64,000 nt of DNA from JALZMG01 sp963739975 (GCA_963739975.1 CAVUCK010000025.1:334974-398973), one strand, 5' to 3'. Shown: positions 50,490 through 60,926, counted from the first letter of the stretch. A program made the numbers and translations. The notes: generated by a model from the letters alone, not told the origin.

Positions 50490-50906
50490 GTGTCCCGCAC
50501 TCGGGCCGTCCGTGCCGATCAGGTGGCGGCTGCCTCGTCGATGGCCGAGGTGCGTCGCCTGATCGGCCCCGTGGCGTGGTGCGTCCTCGAGGTGTGCGTC
50601 GCCGCTGTTGACACCGGCTCGCCCGACCGCCGTGTCGTGGCGTCGGTGCGCTCGATCGCCGCTGGTCTGGGTGTCAGCAAGAACACCGCCGCTCGCGCCC
50701 TGGTCGTGTTGCGTCGGGCCGGTCTGCTGCGGACGCAGCGCCAAGAGCGCCCCAATGGACGCTTCGGCCCCGGCCACTACGTGCTCATCACTCCGAACGT
50801 CGACCCAGCCCCGTCGTCGTCATCCGCGACGACCGAGGGCGACCCGAAGCACTCCTTCGTCGGCACAACCGCTCCGCGGCAGCTCTCGCTGTTCCCGAAC
50901 CACTGA
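50490..50906 (+). CDS. Winged-helix DNA-binding protein (replication/regulatory)
   Basis: A 138-residue protein with a GntR/MarR-like winged helix: VASVRSIAAGLGVSKNTAAR is the recognition helix-turn-helix, followed by VLRRAGLLRTQRQERPNGRF and the wing GPGHYVLITP. Similar proteins sit between the origin and relaxase in actinobacterial plasmids and integrative elements and may be transcriptional regulators or initiator accessories. The C-terminal tail is Ser/Thr-rich. The GTG start lies 2 nt after the preceding stop. Confidence 0.75.
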   Translation: MSRTRAVRADQVAAASSMAEVRRLIGPVAWCVLEVCVAAVDTGSPDRRVVASVRSIAAGLGVSKNTAARALVVLRRAGLLRTQRQERPNGRFGPGHYVLITPNVDPAPSSSSATTEGDPKHSFVGTTAPRQLSLFPNH

Positions 50907-50996
50907 GGCGACCGTGTCCCAGAAACGAACCCTGACGACCGCAGCAACCAAATCCAGCAGACAAGTGCACGCCTGCGGCGGGAAGGGTGCGCGTCG

Positions 50997-53900
50997 ATGC
51001 TGCGGGTGAGGACGATCTATGCGTCGGCGGCTTCGTCAGCGGCGGCGTACTTCGCCAAGTACCTGGCCGAGGCACCGGGCGAGCAGCCGGGTGTGTGGTC
51101 GGGCGCCCAGGCAGCCGGCCTCGGTCTGGCCGGCACGGTGACCGTGGCTGATCTCGAGTTGCTGTTGTCGGGTCGTGACCCGGTCTCTGGGACACGGCTC
51201 GGTCAGGAGCTGATCGACCGGTACGGCAAGGACGGCAAGGTGAAGCAGGCGGTGGCCGGGTTCGAGGCGACGTTCTCGTCGCCGAAGTCGTTGTCGGTGT
51301 GGTGGGCGCTGACGGGCGACGACCGTCTCCTCGACTGCCACGACGTCGCCGTGGCGGCGGTGCTCGATCATGTGGAGCGGTTCGGGTCGACGACCCGGGT
51401 CCGCCGGGATGGCCGGTTCACCTATCCGGACACGGGCGGGCTGGTGATGGCGACGTTCCGCCAAACCACGTCACGCTCGGATGACCCTCAGCTCCACACG
51501 CATGCGGTGATCTCGTCGCGGGTGCAGACTCCGGACGGGCGTTGGCTGGCGTTGGATGGCCGCTACGTGAAGCGGCAGCAGCGGATGCTGGGCGGCCTGT
51601 ATCAGTCGGTGCTGCGCTCCGAATTGACCGCCCGGTTCGGGGTGGCGTGGGGTCCGATCGTCAAGGGGCAGGCGGAGATCGCCGGCGTCCCTACCGAGCT
51701 GCTCGCCGTGTTCTCGAAGCGCAGCCGACAGATCGAAGCCGCCCTCGCCGTCAAGGTCGACGACTTCCGGCAGCGGGAGGGTCGGGATCCGTCGCAGTGG
51801 GAGCGGGCAGCGATGGCACGCGAAGCCGCCGAAGACACCCGGCGGCGCAAGTCGGGTGCCGGTGTCGCCGATCTGACGTCACGGTGGCAGACCGAAGCGG
51901 CCGCCGGCGGCTGGGACGGCGCTTCTCTTGCAGCGGCGATCGACGCCGCTGGCCGCGACGCACCGCAGGTCGTGGATGGGGTCACGGTGGCCGAGATCGT
52001 CGAGGCGACGTCGGCGACCCGGTCGTCGTGGTCGCGGGCCGATGTGCTGCGGGTGTTGTGCGACGTCCTGCCGACCATGGCCGAGATGTCGGGACGTCGC
52101 TGGCTCGACGTCCTCGAACGCGCCGCCGACCACGCCGTCGCCCAATGCATCGACCTCGACCCAGCCGGCCCGGTGGCCACCCGGGGGTCGGATGGCCGGT
52201 CGTTGTGGATCCACCCGACGGCGCCCCGCTTCACCTCCGAAGCGGTGCTCGTCGAGGAGGAGTACGTCCTGTCCTGGGCGATGGCCGCCCAGACACCCGA
52301 ACCGGCACCGTCGACCCCGGTGGACGGCACGGACCTGGACGTGTTGCAGGCCGACGCCGCGGCAGCAGTCGCCGGCGACGACCGGCTGGTGCTGGTCGTT
52401 GGTCCGGCCGGGGCGGGCAAGACCCGCATGCTCGCCCGCGCTGCCGTCGACCTCGACGAGCAGGGTCGGGCCGTGTTCGGGCTGGCGCCGACCGCGAAGG
52501 CGGCCCGTGTCCTCGAACGAGACACCGGCATCGCCGCCGACACCGTGGCCAAACTCCTTCACGAGTGGCAACGAACCGACCGTCCACCCGGTCCTCGCTA
52601 CGACCTGCCGGAGGGAACGACGGTCGTCGTCGATGAAGCCGGCGCCCTGTCGACCCCCGACCTCAGCGAGCTCGTTGGGCTAGCCAACTGGCAACGGTGG
52701 CGGCTCGTCCTCGTCGGCGATCATCGCCAACTGCAGGCGGTCGGGCGGGGCGGCCTGTTCGCCGAGCTGTGCGCCACCGGCCACGTCCACGAGCTCGAGC
52801 ACCTCCACCGGTTCAGGCATCGGTGGGAAGCCGCTGCGTCCCTGCAGCTGCGCGCCGGCGATCCACGAGCCCTGGACGCCTACCAAGACCACGGCCGGAT
52901 CGTCGCCGGCCCTCTGGAGGATCACCTGACCCGCATGGCCATCGCCTGGGTCAGCGCCCACGGCGCCGGCGACGGCGTTGCCCTCGTGGCGTCGACGAAC
53001 GATCACGTCGACGTCATCAACCGCGACGTCCAGACAGTCCGCTGCCTCCTCGGCGACCTGGACGAACAGCACGCCGTGCGAATCGGTGGCGGTGAGCGAG
53101 CCCATGTCGGCGACATCGTCGCCACCCGCCGCAACGACCGCCACCTCCTCACGTCGACCGGGCACCCGATCCGCAACCGGGAAATCTGGACGGTGACCGC
53201 CCTCGGCGCCGACGGCACCATCACCGTCGGCGGCGACGACCGGGGCACGGTCACGTTGCCCGCCGACTACGTCCGTCAGCATGTCCGCCTCGGCTACGCC
53301 GCCACCGAGCACGGTTGGCAGTCCGACACCGTGCAGGCCGCCGTCGCCCTGGCCAGCGCGCAGACAACACGACGCGGCCTATACGTCGCCGCCACCCGAG
53401 GCCAGGAGCGAAACACGATCTGCGTCGTCACCGACAGCACTGACGTCACCGAGGCCCGCGACGTCCTCGACGCCGTCATTGCTTCCGACCGCGCCGACGT
53501 CCCGGCCGTCACGCAACGCCGCACTCTCGCCGCCATCGACCAACCCCGACCGCAGCCGGCGCCGGCGCCGCGCTGCCCGATCCCTGACTGGTTCCACCAG
53601 CTGCGCGCCGACACCACCGCTGCGCTCGATCGAGCCGACGCCGCCGAGTCCGAACGGGCCCTTCAGCGAGAGGCGCGGCAGGTCGAGCTGGAGCAGCAAC
53701 ACGCTGCCGCCGGACGTGAGTACGCGCCGTATCAGGTCCGGCTGACGGACGCCGAGGAAGCGGTCGGAACTGCGAGGTCCCGGCTACGGGGCGCCGAGCA
53801 GCACCTTCAAGGCAGCGGCTGGCGCCATCGCCGATCGGCGCACCGGCTCGTCGAGACCGCCGAACAACGCCTCGACGCCGCGGAGACTGTCCTGCAGCAG

Positions 53901-54287
53901 GCCGAGGCCGCCGCGCAGCCATACCGGGCTCGAGTCGTCGACCTCGACCAACGACTACACGACATCGATCCCGACGGAACCATCGCAACCATCCTCGACC
54001 AGTGGTCCCCCGACGGCCGCGCCCACGAACAGCTCCACAACCTCGACACCGCGCTGGACCGGTGGCAGCGCTGGGCCAACGGCCATCCGATCACGTGGGC
54101 CGAGCTAGGCGACTCGGTACACCTCCTCGAGTCCGTCGCCAGCAGTCCGGACACCGCCCAACTCTGGACGCTCGGCCAGGCCGTGCGGACCTGGGCAGAC
54201 GACCAAGGGATTGACCTCGCGCCGCCCGGTCGCAACGCGCAGCACCGTCTGTCGATCAGCCGTGAGTCCATCGGCATCGAGCTGTAG
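50997..54287 (+). CDS. MobF-family conjugative relaxase-helicase (TraA/TrwC-like)
   Basis: A 1096-residue transfer protein. The N-terminal TrwC relaxase domain (about 1-300) has the start MLRVRTIYASAASSAAAYF, the FSSPKSLSVWWAL segment and the metal-binding histidines in SRSDDPQLHTHAVISSRV. The helicase domain carries Walker A LVVGPAGAGKTRMLARAAVD (about residue 465), VVVDEAGALSTPDLSELVGL (Walker B) and the superfamily I motif YVAATRGQERNTICVV near 800. A Glu/Arg-rich coiled coil makes the C-terminus. It would nick oriT, stay covalently bound and unwind the transferred strand. No type IV secretion genes accompany it. Confidence 0.92.
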   Translation: MLRVRTIYASAASSAAAYFAKYLAEAPGEQPGVWSGAQAAGLGLAGTVTVADLELLLSGRDPVSGTRLGQELIDRYGKDGKVKQAVAGFEATFSSPKSLSVWWALTGDDRLLDCHDVAVAAVLDHVERFGSTTRVRRDGRFTYPDTGGLVMATFRQTTSRSDDPQLHTHAVISSRVQTPDGRWLALDGRYVKRQQRMLGGLYQSVLRSELTARFGVAWGPIVKGQAEIAGVPTELLAVFSKRSRQIEAALAVKVDDFRQREGRDPSQWERAAMAREAAEDTRRRKSGAGVADLTSRWQTEAAAGGWDGASLAAAIDAAGRDAPQVVDGVTVAEIVEATSATRSSWSRADVLRVLCDVLPTMAEMSGRRWLDVLERAADHAVAQCIDLDPAGPVATRGSDGRSLWIHPTAPRFTSEAVLVEEEYVLSWAMAAQTPEPAPSTPVDGTDLDVLQADAAAAVAGDDRLVLVVGPAGAGKTRMLARAAVDLDEQGRAVFGLAPTAKAARVLERDTGIAADTVAKLLHEWQRTDRPPGPRYDLPEGTTVVVDEAGALSTPDLSELVGLANWQRWRLVLVGDHRQLQAVGRGGLFAELCATGHVHELEHLHRFRHRWEAAASLQLRAGDPRALDAYQDHGRIVAGPLEDHLTRMAIAWVSAHGAGDGVALVASTNDHVDVINRDVQTVRCLLGDLDEQHAVRIGGGERAHVGDIVATRRNDRHLLTSTGHPIRNREIWTVTALGADGTITVGGDDRGTVTLPADYVRQHVRLGYAATEHGWQSDTVQAAVALASAQTTRRGLYVAATRGQERNTICVVTDSTDVTEARDVLDAVIASDRADVPAVTQRRTLAAIDQPRPQPAPAPRCPIPDWFHQLRADTTAALDRADAAESERALQREARQVELEQQHAAAGREYAPYQVRLTDAEEAVGTARSRLRGAEQHLQGSGWRHRRSAHRLVETAEQRLDAAETVLQQAEAAAQPYRARVVDLDQRLHDIDPDGTIATILDQWSPDGRAHEQLHNLDTALDRWQRWANGHPITWAELGDSVHLLESVASSPDTAQLWTLGQAVRTWADDQGIDLAPPGRNAQHRLSISRESIGIEL

Positions 54288-54600
54288 CCGGCGCCGACCC
54301 GCTCCGTCGGGAAGCGCTGCGGAGCCGGGGCTAACGGCACTTACCCGATGCCTCGACAGCCAGACCGTTGCGGGTTCGAGGACGCGCGTTTCCGGACAGT
54401 GCAGGGAACGGCGGACGCGTCCTCGACCGGCGCTTCGCGCAGTATCGGCGGCTGGCGCCGTAGGCCCGGATTTCGGGGCGCTCAGCTTCGACGACGCCCC
54501 TGTGTGCTGCTGACACAAAACGGGGCCGGGGGCTCGCCCGCTTCGGGTGCAGGCGTTCTCGGAGACCGAGAGCGCGCGCACCCGGAAGCCAGGCCTGCGG
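54288..54600. other. Gap between relaxase and LVIVD gene; possible right end of the element
   Basis: No credible gene. It includes a short T-arm-like GGGTTCGAGG at about 54373 and the hairpin CTCGG/CCGAG at about 54557, a possible terminator for the gene at 54601. I see no copy of the tRNA-Pro 3' end here. Confidence 0.5.
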
Positions 54601-56498
54601 CTACCCGCCGGTGTAGCGGAAGATGTACAGGCCGTAGTCGCGGTCGCTGGCCAGCACCACCTGCTCGCCGCCGACGTTGTGCACCTCGACGCCCCAGAAG
54701 TTGTTGCCGCCCTCGTCGATGAAGGCGCCGACCTCCTGGATGCCGGCGTTGCCGTACTTCACCACCCGCAACCCGGCCGAGTAGTACGAGATGTAGGCCA
54801 GGCTGGTGTCCGGGTTCGGGTCCATGGCCACCTCGTGCACGCTGAGGTCGCCGAAGCCGGTGGCGAAGGCGGCGTCCTGGGACTCGGGCACGGCGTACGT
54901 GTCGAGCTGCTGGATCGACCCGCCGTTGCGGCCCCGCGGCACCCGCGTCGAGAACAGGCGCACGTAGCCCCAGCCGTCGAACACGGCCTCGATGTTGACT
55001 TCGGCCGCGGCCGAGCCCGGTGCCGGCGTCGCCGTCGTGCAGGCGTTCTCGGTGGTGACGCCTGCGACTTGGAGGATCTGCAGGCCCACGAGGTGGTTGA
55101 CGAAGACGAACGGAATGTCGCCGTCGGCCAGCATTGTCACCAGCGACAGGCAGTCCGGCCGCACGTTGTTGAACACGATGCCGGACGTGTACCCGGCGGC
55201 GACGATGTTGTCCAGCTTCTCCTGGAACGAGCACACCCCCCGCTCGACCAGGGCGATGCCGGTGCCGGCCGGCGGCGGACTGGCGGTGCAGGCCTGGCCG
55301 ACGAACGTCGGCGTGCCGTTGAGCGGAGTGTTGTCGTCGGTCAGCGGTGGCGTGTCGCTGGCCTGGGCGGCGACGAACTCGGTGCCGGTGTGCGGCCCGG
55401 TGTCGATGCTGGCGAACACCCGGAACGGGTTGAAGTCCTCGTCGGTGCCGATCATGAACCGGCCGCTGCCCGGCGTGATCTCGGACTGGTGGGCGTTGCC
55501 CTCCGGCTCGATCTCGTGGCCGCGAGCGAGGCGCTCCTCGTCGAACATGGCGTAGTCGGTCTCGGCCAGGAGCTGCACGTTCACCGGGTCGGTGACGTCG
55601 AGCATGACGTAGCCGCCGTCCCAGTAGTTGAGGCTCATGATGTAGCGGTTGCCGAAGCGCTGCACGTCCATGTCATGGGAGAACACCGACGTGAGCGTGT
55701 CGGGCTGCTCCTGCTCGGTCCCTCGACGAGGTCGAGGGTGTCGTTGACCAGCACCGGGTTACGCGGGTCGGTGATGTCGACGATGTCGACGTCGGCGGCC
55801 TCGAAGTTGTCGATCAGCGCGGCGTAGGTCTTGCCCGTGAACTGGTTGGTCCAGGCGTCGAACGAGTGCGAGTCGTTGACGAAGCCCGCTCCCAGCGGCG
55901 ACGTGTTGTCACCCTGGTGCTTGGCTAGGTTGACGGGGGCCAGCGGGTTGGTGACGTCCCACAGGTTGATCCCGCCGGACGCCCCTGGTGCCGGGGTGGA
56001 GTTCGGGCATGTCTCGTTCTGGTGGATGAGCACGTCCATGCCGGCGATGGGCAGGATCTTGACGCCCTCGCCGGCGTAGGAGCCGGTCGTCGTCGGCATG
56101 AACGAGCCCGGCACCTCGACCGGGTTGTTCACGTCGGAGATGTCGACCACGTGCACGCCGGTCTGGGCGCAGTCCGGGTCGCGGAAGGCGTTGAGGTAGG
56201 CGTAGTTGCCGTAGGCGGCCACGTCGGCGACGCGGCCGTTGTTGCTGGCACCGCTCGGGTTGGTCACCTCCGCCTTGCCCACCAGCTCGACGTCCTCCTG
56301 CTTGGGCGGCAGGTGGCCGGCGTCGCTGTCGTGCTGCTTGTCCTGTTCGACGCCCTCGCCCGGGAAGTCCTCCTCAAAGCTGATCTGGTTCTCACCGGCC
56401 CCGTGGTCGGGGTGGTCGGGGTGGGCGACGGCCACATTGGTCGCGGCCATCGCGCCGGCCGCGGCGATGATCGCTGCGGCCCGGAGTCTGCGCTTCAT
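54601..56498 (-). CDS. Secreted LVIVD-repeat beta-propeller protein with PA domain, one frame break
   Basis: A Sec-exported protein of about 631 residues. The signal peptide is MKRRLRAAAIIAAAGAMAAT with cleavage near VAVAHPDH. The body has LVIVD/choice-of-anchor-B-type repeats such as GVHVVDISDVNNPVEV, GGINLWDVTNPLAPVNLA, DVDIVDITDPRNPVLV and GGYVMLDVTDPVNVQLLA, which build a beta-propeller. A PA-domain insertion (GTGIALVERGVCSFQEKLDN) lies in the second half. A single-base break near 55722 interrupts the gene between repeats. The role is unknown, probably extracellular binding or adhesion. Confidence 0.82.
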
Positions 56499-57000
56499 CT
56501 CGACGGATCTCCTTCGTGATGCCGCCGGGACCGCCCCGGCCGGCGGAGCCACGCTCGGCCGACGCCCGAGCTGTGACCGACGACACGGTAGTGCGTGGTA
56601 ACGCCGAGCCGAGCAGCCACAGGGGCGATCCGAACAGACCTCACCCCGCGCTCCGCACTCGACCATCATCTGCATGATGCCCGATGGGGGCGGGCGGGGG
56701 GTATCCGAGAACGACGGGGACAACGACGAGCCACCGCGCCTGGAACGCCGGCTCGCCCGCGATTCCGAGGATGCGTACGTGTTCGGGCGTGACCGCCTTC
56801 CGGCGGGGGGCAGATCGCTGACGGAAGGCCGGGCCGCTGACCGGCCGCCGAGCGCACGGAACGGGCCGGGGTAGGTGCGGCGCCCTGTCCGGCGAGGTTT
56901 CTCGGCTTGGGTGCATAAGTCCGGGGTGCTCATGCGTGTGTGGTGATATGGAACATAATGCGGTTGTCGAGGCCACGGTAATGCCGACCGGGCCGGTTCG
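56499..57000. other. Intergenic region between divergent LVIVD and sigma-factor genes
   Basis: No supported gene. A 65-codon plus-strand frame from 56674 (MPDGGGRGVSENDGDNDEPP...) is Pro/Arg/Asp-rich and not convincing. The region presumably holds the promoters of both divergent genes. Confidence 0.5.
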
Positions 57001-57473
57001 TTGGCGTCGGGCTTCGAGCACGTGTACGTCCGCGAGTATCCCGGCCTGGTGGCCGTGGCGACGGCGCTCACCGGTGACCTCGGCCATGGCGAGGACGCCG
57101 TGCAGGACACGATGGTGAAGGCGTTCTTGCGTTGGGACGCCGTCGGCCGCCTGGACCGGCCAGGAGCCTGGTGTCATCGGGTCTTGCTCAATGCCTGTCG
57201 ATCGCGATGGCGTCGGCGGACGACCGAGCTGCGCTTCTGGTCGCGTTGCGCCACGACGAGCGGTCGATGCCAGAGCCATCGGCGGATGTCATGGTGTTCT
57301 GGTCGCTCGTGCGTGACCTGCCCAGTCGACCGCGGTTGTCGGTGACGCTGCACTTCGCAGGTGAGCGCACGATGACCGAGATCGCGTCCATCCTCGACGT
57401 ACCGGAGGAACGGTTCGATCCGACATCGCCCGAGCGGGTCATGATCACCGCGGCGCTGGGAGGTCGGCCGTGA
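57001..57473 (+). CDS. ECF/SigE-like sigma factor, frame disrupted and C-terminally atypical
   Basis: An RNA polymerase sigma-70 family protein of about 157 residues. Region 2 is clear: FEHVYVREYPGLVAVATALT, then EDAVQDTMVKAFLRWDAVGR, and the linker RPGAWCHRVLLNACRSRWRR. One base is lost near 57230. Region 4 begins LVRDLPSRPRLSVTLHFAGE with MTEIASILDVPEERFD. It lacks the usual GTVKSxLxRAxxxL recognition helix and ends PTSPERVMITAALGG. DNA recognition at -35 may therefore be lost or altered. TTG 57001 is the apparent start. The GTGA overlap with the next gene is the usual sigma/anti-sigma arrangement. Confidence 0.72.
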
Positions 57474-59376
57474 ACGCCACACCCGATGCGCCGAACGGCT
57501 CTCAATCGGAGCTGACCCTCGACGATGAGGCGTTCGACGACTTCGCTCGTCGTGCCGGGGCGGCGTTCCGTCGCCCAGCGCCCGCCGACGGCCTGCGGGT
57601 CATCGCCGATCGGCGGCGGCGGCATCAAGCCCTGAAGGTCACGGCTGTCGGCGGGGTTGTCGTGGCTTCGTTGATCGGGGCGCTGGCGGTGTTCGCTGTT
57701 CGCGACGACCCCGACCGCCCACCGTCGATCGACACGCCGGCGGAGATGGTGCCGACCACCCCGCCGACCACGACAGACCCGGTGGCTCCTTCGCCGACCT
57801 CGGCCGAGCCAGCGCCGGGGGAGGAGATCACCGTCACTGCCGACCGCATCGAGTTCGGTGACGCCTGGTCGGACTCATCAGCAACATGGACCGCGCTGAT
57901 GGCCGCACGTACGTGATCGCCGGCCGATACCGAACCGAGACGGACCTCTTGTTCCCGCCGGACGAGGCGGTCCTGGCCGCATTCGACGACGCCGGCACGG
58001 AGCTGTGGCGCACCGAACTCGACGGGACCCCGGTGAAGGTAGTGGCCGTAGCGGGGGATGTCTGGGTCCTGCACAGCGCCGGGAGGCTGTCACGGATCAA
58101 TGCTTCCAACGGGCGCGTCGTCGGCCAGACACGTCGGCGACGTCGCTGAAATGGTCGGCGCCTTCGAATCGTTGTGGCTGCAGATCGGCGATGGACAAGG
58201 GAACACCAGCCAACTGATCCGGGTCGATCCCGACCTGTCGACCGCCACCGTCGAGCTCCCAGCGCACGACCTGCGAGACGCAGACGAATGGCTTTCGGCG
58301 GATCCGGGGCGGCGGGGGCCGGGGCGATCTGGGTGCCGATGGGCGACGGTGGAGTGGCGGTGATCGACCCCGACACGCTCGCAGTGACGGTGATCCCGGT
58401 CGATGCGATCGGCCACAGGGTGGAAGGTGTCGCGTTCGACGGCGATGTGGTATACGTCGCGTCCCGCAACCAGGTGACCTCCATCGTCGACGGTGAAGTT
58501 CGTGCCACGACCTCGACCGGAGAGATCCGGTACCTGGGGCACGTGGACGGCGTCTTCGGCGTGGAGCACCGGGGAGCGGTTCACCGTCCTCAGGGCGACA
58601 GATCCGATGGTGGTCGAGATCGCCAAATCTCCGCGACGGGGGCGAACCGCGAGATCGACGGGGAAGCGTGGGCGGAAACGGGCCGGAACTACAACCTCCG
58701 CCGGGCCGAGCTGCTCGCCGGTCTGTCGACGACGACTCTCCCAGCGCCGACGACACAAACATCCACCACCCAACGACGTCTGCGGTGCCGGCCTGGTCTG
58801 GGCCAGCGGCAACCGCGGGCGATTTGGTTCACCCGATGGTTGCCGGAGTGGGTGGGCTCCTGACGTGGCAGGACCCCCTCGACGCGGCCGTGGATTGGGT
58901 CGACGTGACGGGCGTCGCCTTCAGCCCGGAGGACCAAGCCCATTGGTCCATCGAGCTGGCAGCAAAACCACCACTCGCCGCCGATCGCGAACCGGGGCTG
59001 CTCATCGCCTATGGCCTGGCGTTGGAGACCACCGGCGACGGCGTCGCCGACTATGTCGTCGGCGTCGACAACAACGTCCCGCGACCAGGCGACTTCCGCG
59101 TCTGGGGTCACTGATCTGGCGACGGGCGAGACCGACGAGCAGATCGGGCCGCCGTACGGCTTTCCGGTGGAGTTCGTGCACCCTGACGAATCACAGCCGG
59201 ACGGTTTACCGGGTCCCCCTTCCGTGGATTTCACGTTCCTCGGCTCCTCGAAGCCCACGGATCTGAACCCGGAGACGGTGCGCTTTGCTGCCTGGACGTC
59301 CGTGACACGTGACGGCGAAGTCGTCGCCTGGGACTACGCCCCGGACACAGGTTGGGTCAGCCCCAATGCGCCCTGA
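57470..59376 (+). pseudogene. Anti-sigma-like single-pass protein with extracellular beta-propeller, multiply frame-disrupted
   Basis: The N-terminal cytoplasmic segment (LTLDDEAFDDFARRAGAAFR) precedes one TM helix (VTAVGGVVVASLIGALAVFA) and a Pro/Thr-rich linker. PQQ/Kelch-type blades follow: GTELWRTELDGTPVKVVAVA, GGVAVIDPDTLAVTVIPVDA and VEGVAFDGDVVYVASRNQVT. The last part (GLLTWQDPLDAAVDWVDVTG to RFAAWTSVTRDGEVVAWDY) may be the end of the same protein or a second one. Frame changes occur near 57886, 58125, 58310, 58575, 58635 and 59108. Overlap with the sigma-factor gene implies regulation of it from the membrane. Whether the locus is functional cannot be judged. Confidence 0.65.
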
Positions 59377-59445
59377 CAGTTGCGGGATGTCCTCGTGACG
59401 GGTGAACGGTCAGATCGACTGGAACCGCCCCCACACGACTCGGCG

Positions 59446-60207
59446 ATGTCATGCCTTCGGCCGTTGACGACCCAGTCGCGCGTTGTGGCCGGCGTGCTGG
59501 TAGGTCTCGCCGGGCTCGTAGCGGGGTGTGGCACGCCGTCGGGTGGGCGACCTGCCAGCGAGCAGTCCGCCGAGCCCGGCAGGGCGACCGCGTCGTTGAC
59601 GCCCGATTCGCCGACCACTGTTGCCACCGCAGGTGCCATTCCCGCGGGCGACGGGCCGGTCGAGGCGGGCACCTATCGAATACCCAAGTCGGCGTGGTCG
59701 GTCGTCGAGTTCACGGTCACGATGCCCAAAGGCTGGACGGTGCAGTACGGCCACGTCTACCACAAACACCAGGACAACGACGATGAGATCGGCGTCTACG
59801 CCGTCATTGTGGACGCCATCTTCACCGATGCCTGCGACGAGGAGGTCCTCGCCGAGGTCGGCCCCAGCGCCGATGACCTCGCCGCTGCGCTGCTCCGACA
59901 GTCAGGACCAGTTGCGAGTGGACCGGTGGACACCAGCTTCGGCGGCCACCCGGCGATTCGTATTGACCTGACGGTCCCGGGTGATCTCGACCTGGAGGGC
60001 TGTCGCTTAGAGGGTGCTGGACTTCAAGTCTGGTACAGCCCGCCCGCAGACAAGCACCTCCTCCTGCCCGACGGCATCGCAAGCGTCTACATCCTCGACG
60101 TCGCCGGGCAGCGGCAGGTGTTCCTCACGCAACACCGATCCACCACGTCACAGAAGGACCTCGCCGAACTGCGGACCGTCCTCGAATCAATCCACATCGA
60201 GTCCTAG
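59446..60207 (+). CDS. Lipoprotein of unknown function
   Basis: A 253-residue lipoprotein. The signal RVVAGVLVGLAGLVAGCGTP has a lipobox (LVAGC) with the lipidated Cys near residue 25. A Ser/Thr/Pro linker follows, then a globular domain starting EAGTYRIPKSAWSVVEFTVT with MPKGWTVQYGHVYHKHQ. I do not recognise the family with certainty; the layout resembles small actinobacterial lipoproteins encoded next to sigma/anti-sigma genes. ATG 59446 is preferred to the TTG 22 codons upstream because it places the signal peptide properly. Confidence 0.78.
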   Translation: MSCLRPLTTQSRVVAGVLVGLAGLVAGCGTPSGGRPASEQSAEPGRATASLTPDSPTTVATAGAIPAGDGPVEAGTYRIPKSAWSVVEFTVTMPKGWTVQYGHVYHKHQDNDDEIGVYAVIVDAIFTDACDEEVLAEVGPSADDLAAALLRQSGPVASGPVDTSFGGHPAIRIDLTVPGDLDLEGCRLEGAGLQVWYSPPADKHLLLPDGIASVYILDVAGQRQVFLTQHRSTTSQKDLAELRTVLESIHIES

Positions 60208-60926
60208 GACCCGGCACGCCACAAGTCCGAGTTCCGAGTCGCTCCCTCGAGACGTCGGTGGCCTCCTCGCCCGAGGACGCTCCATCATCGCCTGCGCAGC
60301 GACGCCGGCCCATCCCGCCCAACCAGACGCTGCCGACCGCTCCACCCAGATCGCGGTCAGTAGCCGACACGCAGTCTGACACGCGCCGCATCGACGGATC
60401 CGGCGCGCGGTGTCGCTCGGGTCGTCGGCGACACGGACAGCACGGTTGCCGGCGGCCGTCGCACCGCTGAACACGCACGCCGACCTATCCGGTATCCGCG
60501 CCGGTAATCGCGGACGGCTGCGTCCGCTACCGCCGGGTGTGTACTGAGGACGACGGCGACACGGCCACGACCGCCGCGGCGGCGACGAGTGCGATGGCAA
60601 TTCCGGGAAGAGGAGGTCGCCAAGACAGACGGCATTCCAACGGCTGGCCGCTTAGTGGCTTGGTGGGAGACGGCTGAGTTGACCAGGGCAACTCCCAGTT
60701 GCCCTCGTGGGGTAAGCCGTGGTGGCGTGACGCAGCTTCCGCCCGAGGACCTTCCACCCGAGCCCGGCCTGTGCCGGCGCGCCAGAGGCTGCCTTGGCTG
60801 ACGTGGGTCCGATGGGCTTCGCCAATCCCGTAGCGGTAGGTGCTGCCTTTCTCGCCGCGCTCGATGGACCGGACGGTCCCAACGTCGCCGTCCTGATCGG
60901 CTGGTGACGCCAGAGAGCAGATCGGC
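60208..60926. other. Gene-poor stretch
   Basis: No convincing coding region. A minus-strand frame ending at 60527 contains GIAIALVAAAAVVAVSPSSS, which could be a TM or signal segment of a decayed gene, but the sequence upstream in that frame is not protein-like. Confidence 0.5.

Larger units (their letters stand above)
47775..54287 (+). mobile_element. Putative integrative mobilizable element at tRNA-Pro
   Basis: A tyrosine integrase begins within 85 bp of tRNA-Pro. It is followed by accessory genes, an iteron/DnaA-box region, an excisionase-type HTH protein, a second HTH protein and a MobF relaxase, all on the plus strand. This gene order is typical of tRNA-integrated actinobacterial elements that can excise, possibly replicate, and be mobilised. 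No type IV secretion genes are present, hence mobilizable rather than conjugative. I could not find a second copy of the tRNA 3' end, so the right boundary given is simply the relaxase stop. Confidence 0.7.

Noticed and set aside
54353..54390. Second tRNA-like sequence or attachment site (GGGTTCGAGG)
   Set aside because: Only a T-loop-like decamer is present. There is no acceptor or anticodon arm and no match to the tRNA-Pro 3' end.
56674..56874. A 65-codon plus-strand ORF upstream of the sigma factor
   Set aside because: Low-complexity Arg/Pro/Asp composition, no promoter or coupling, and open antisense frames in the same place.
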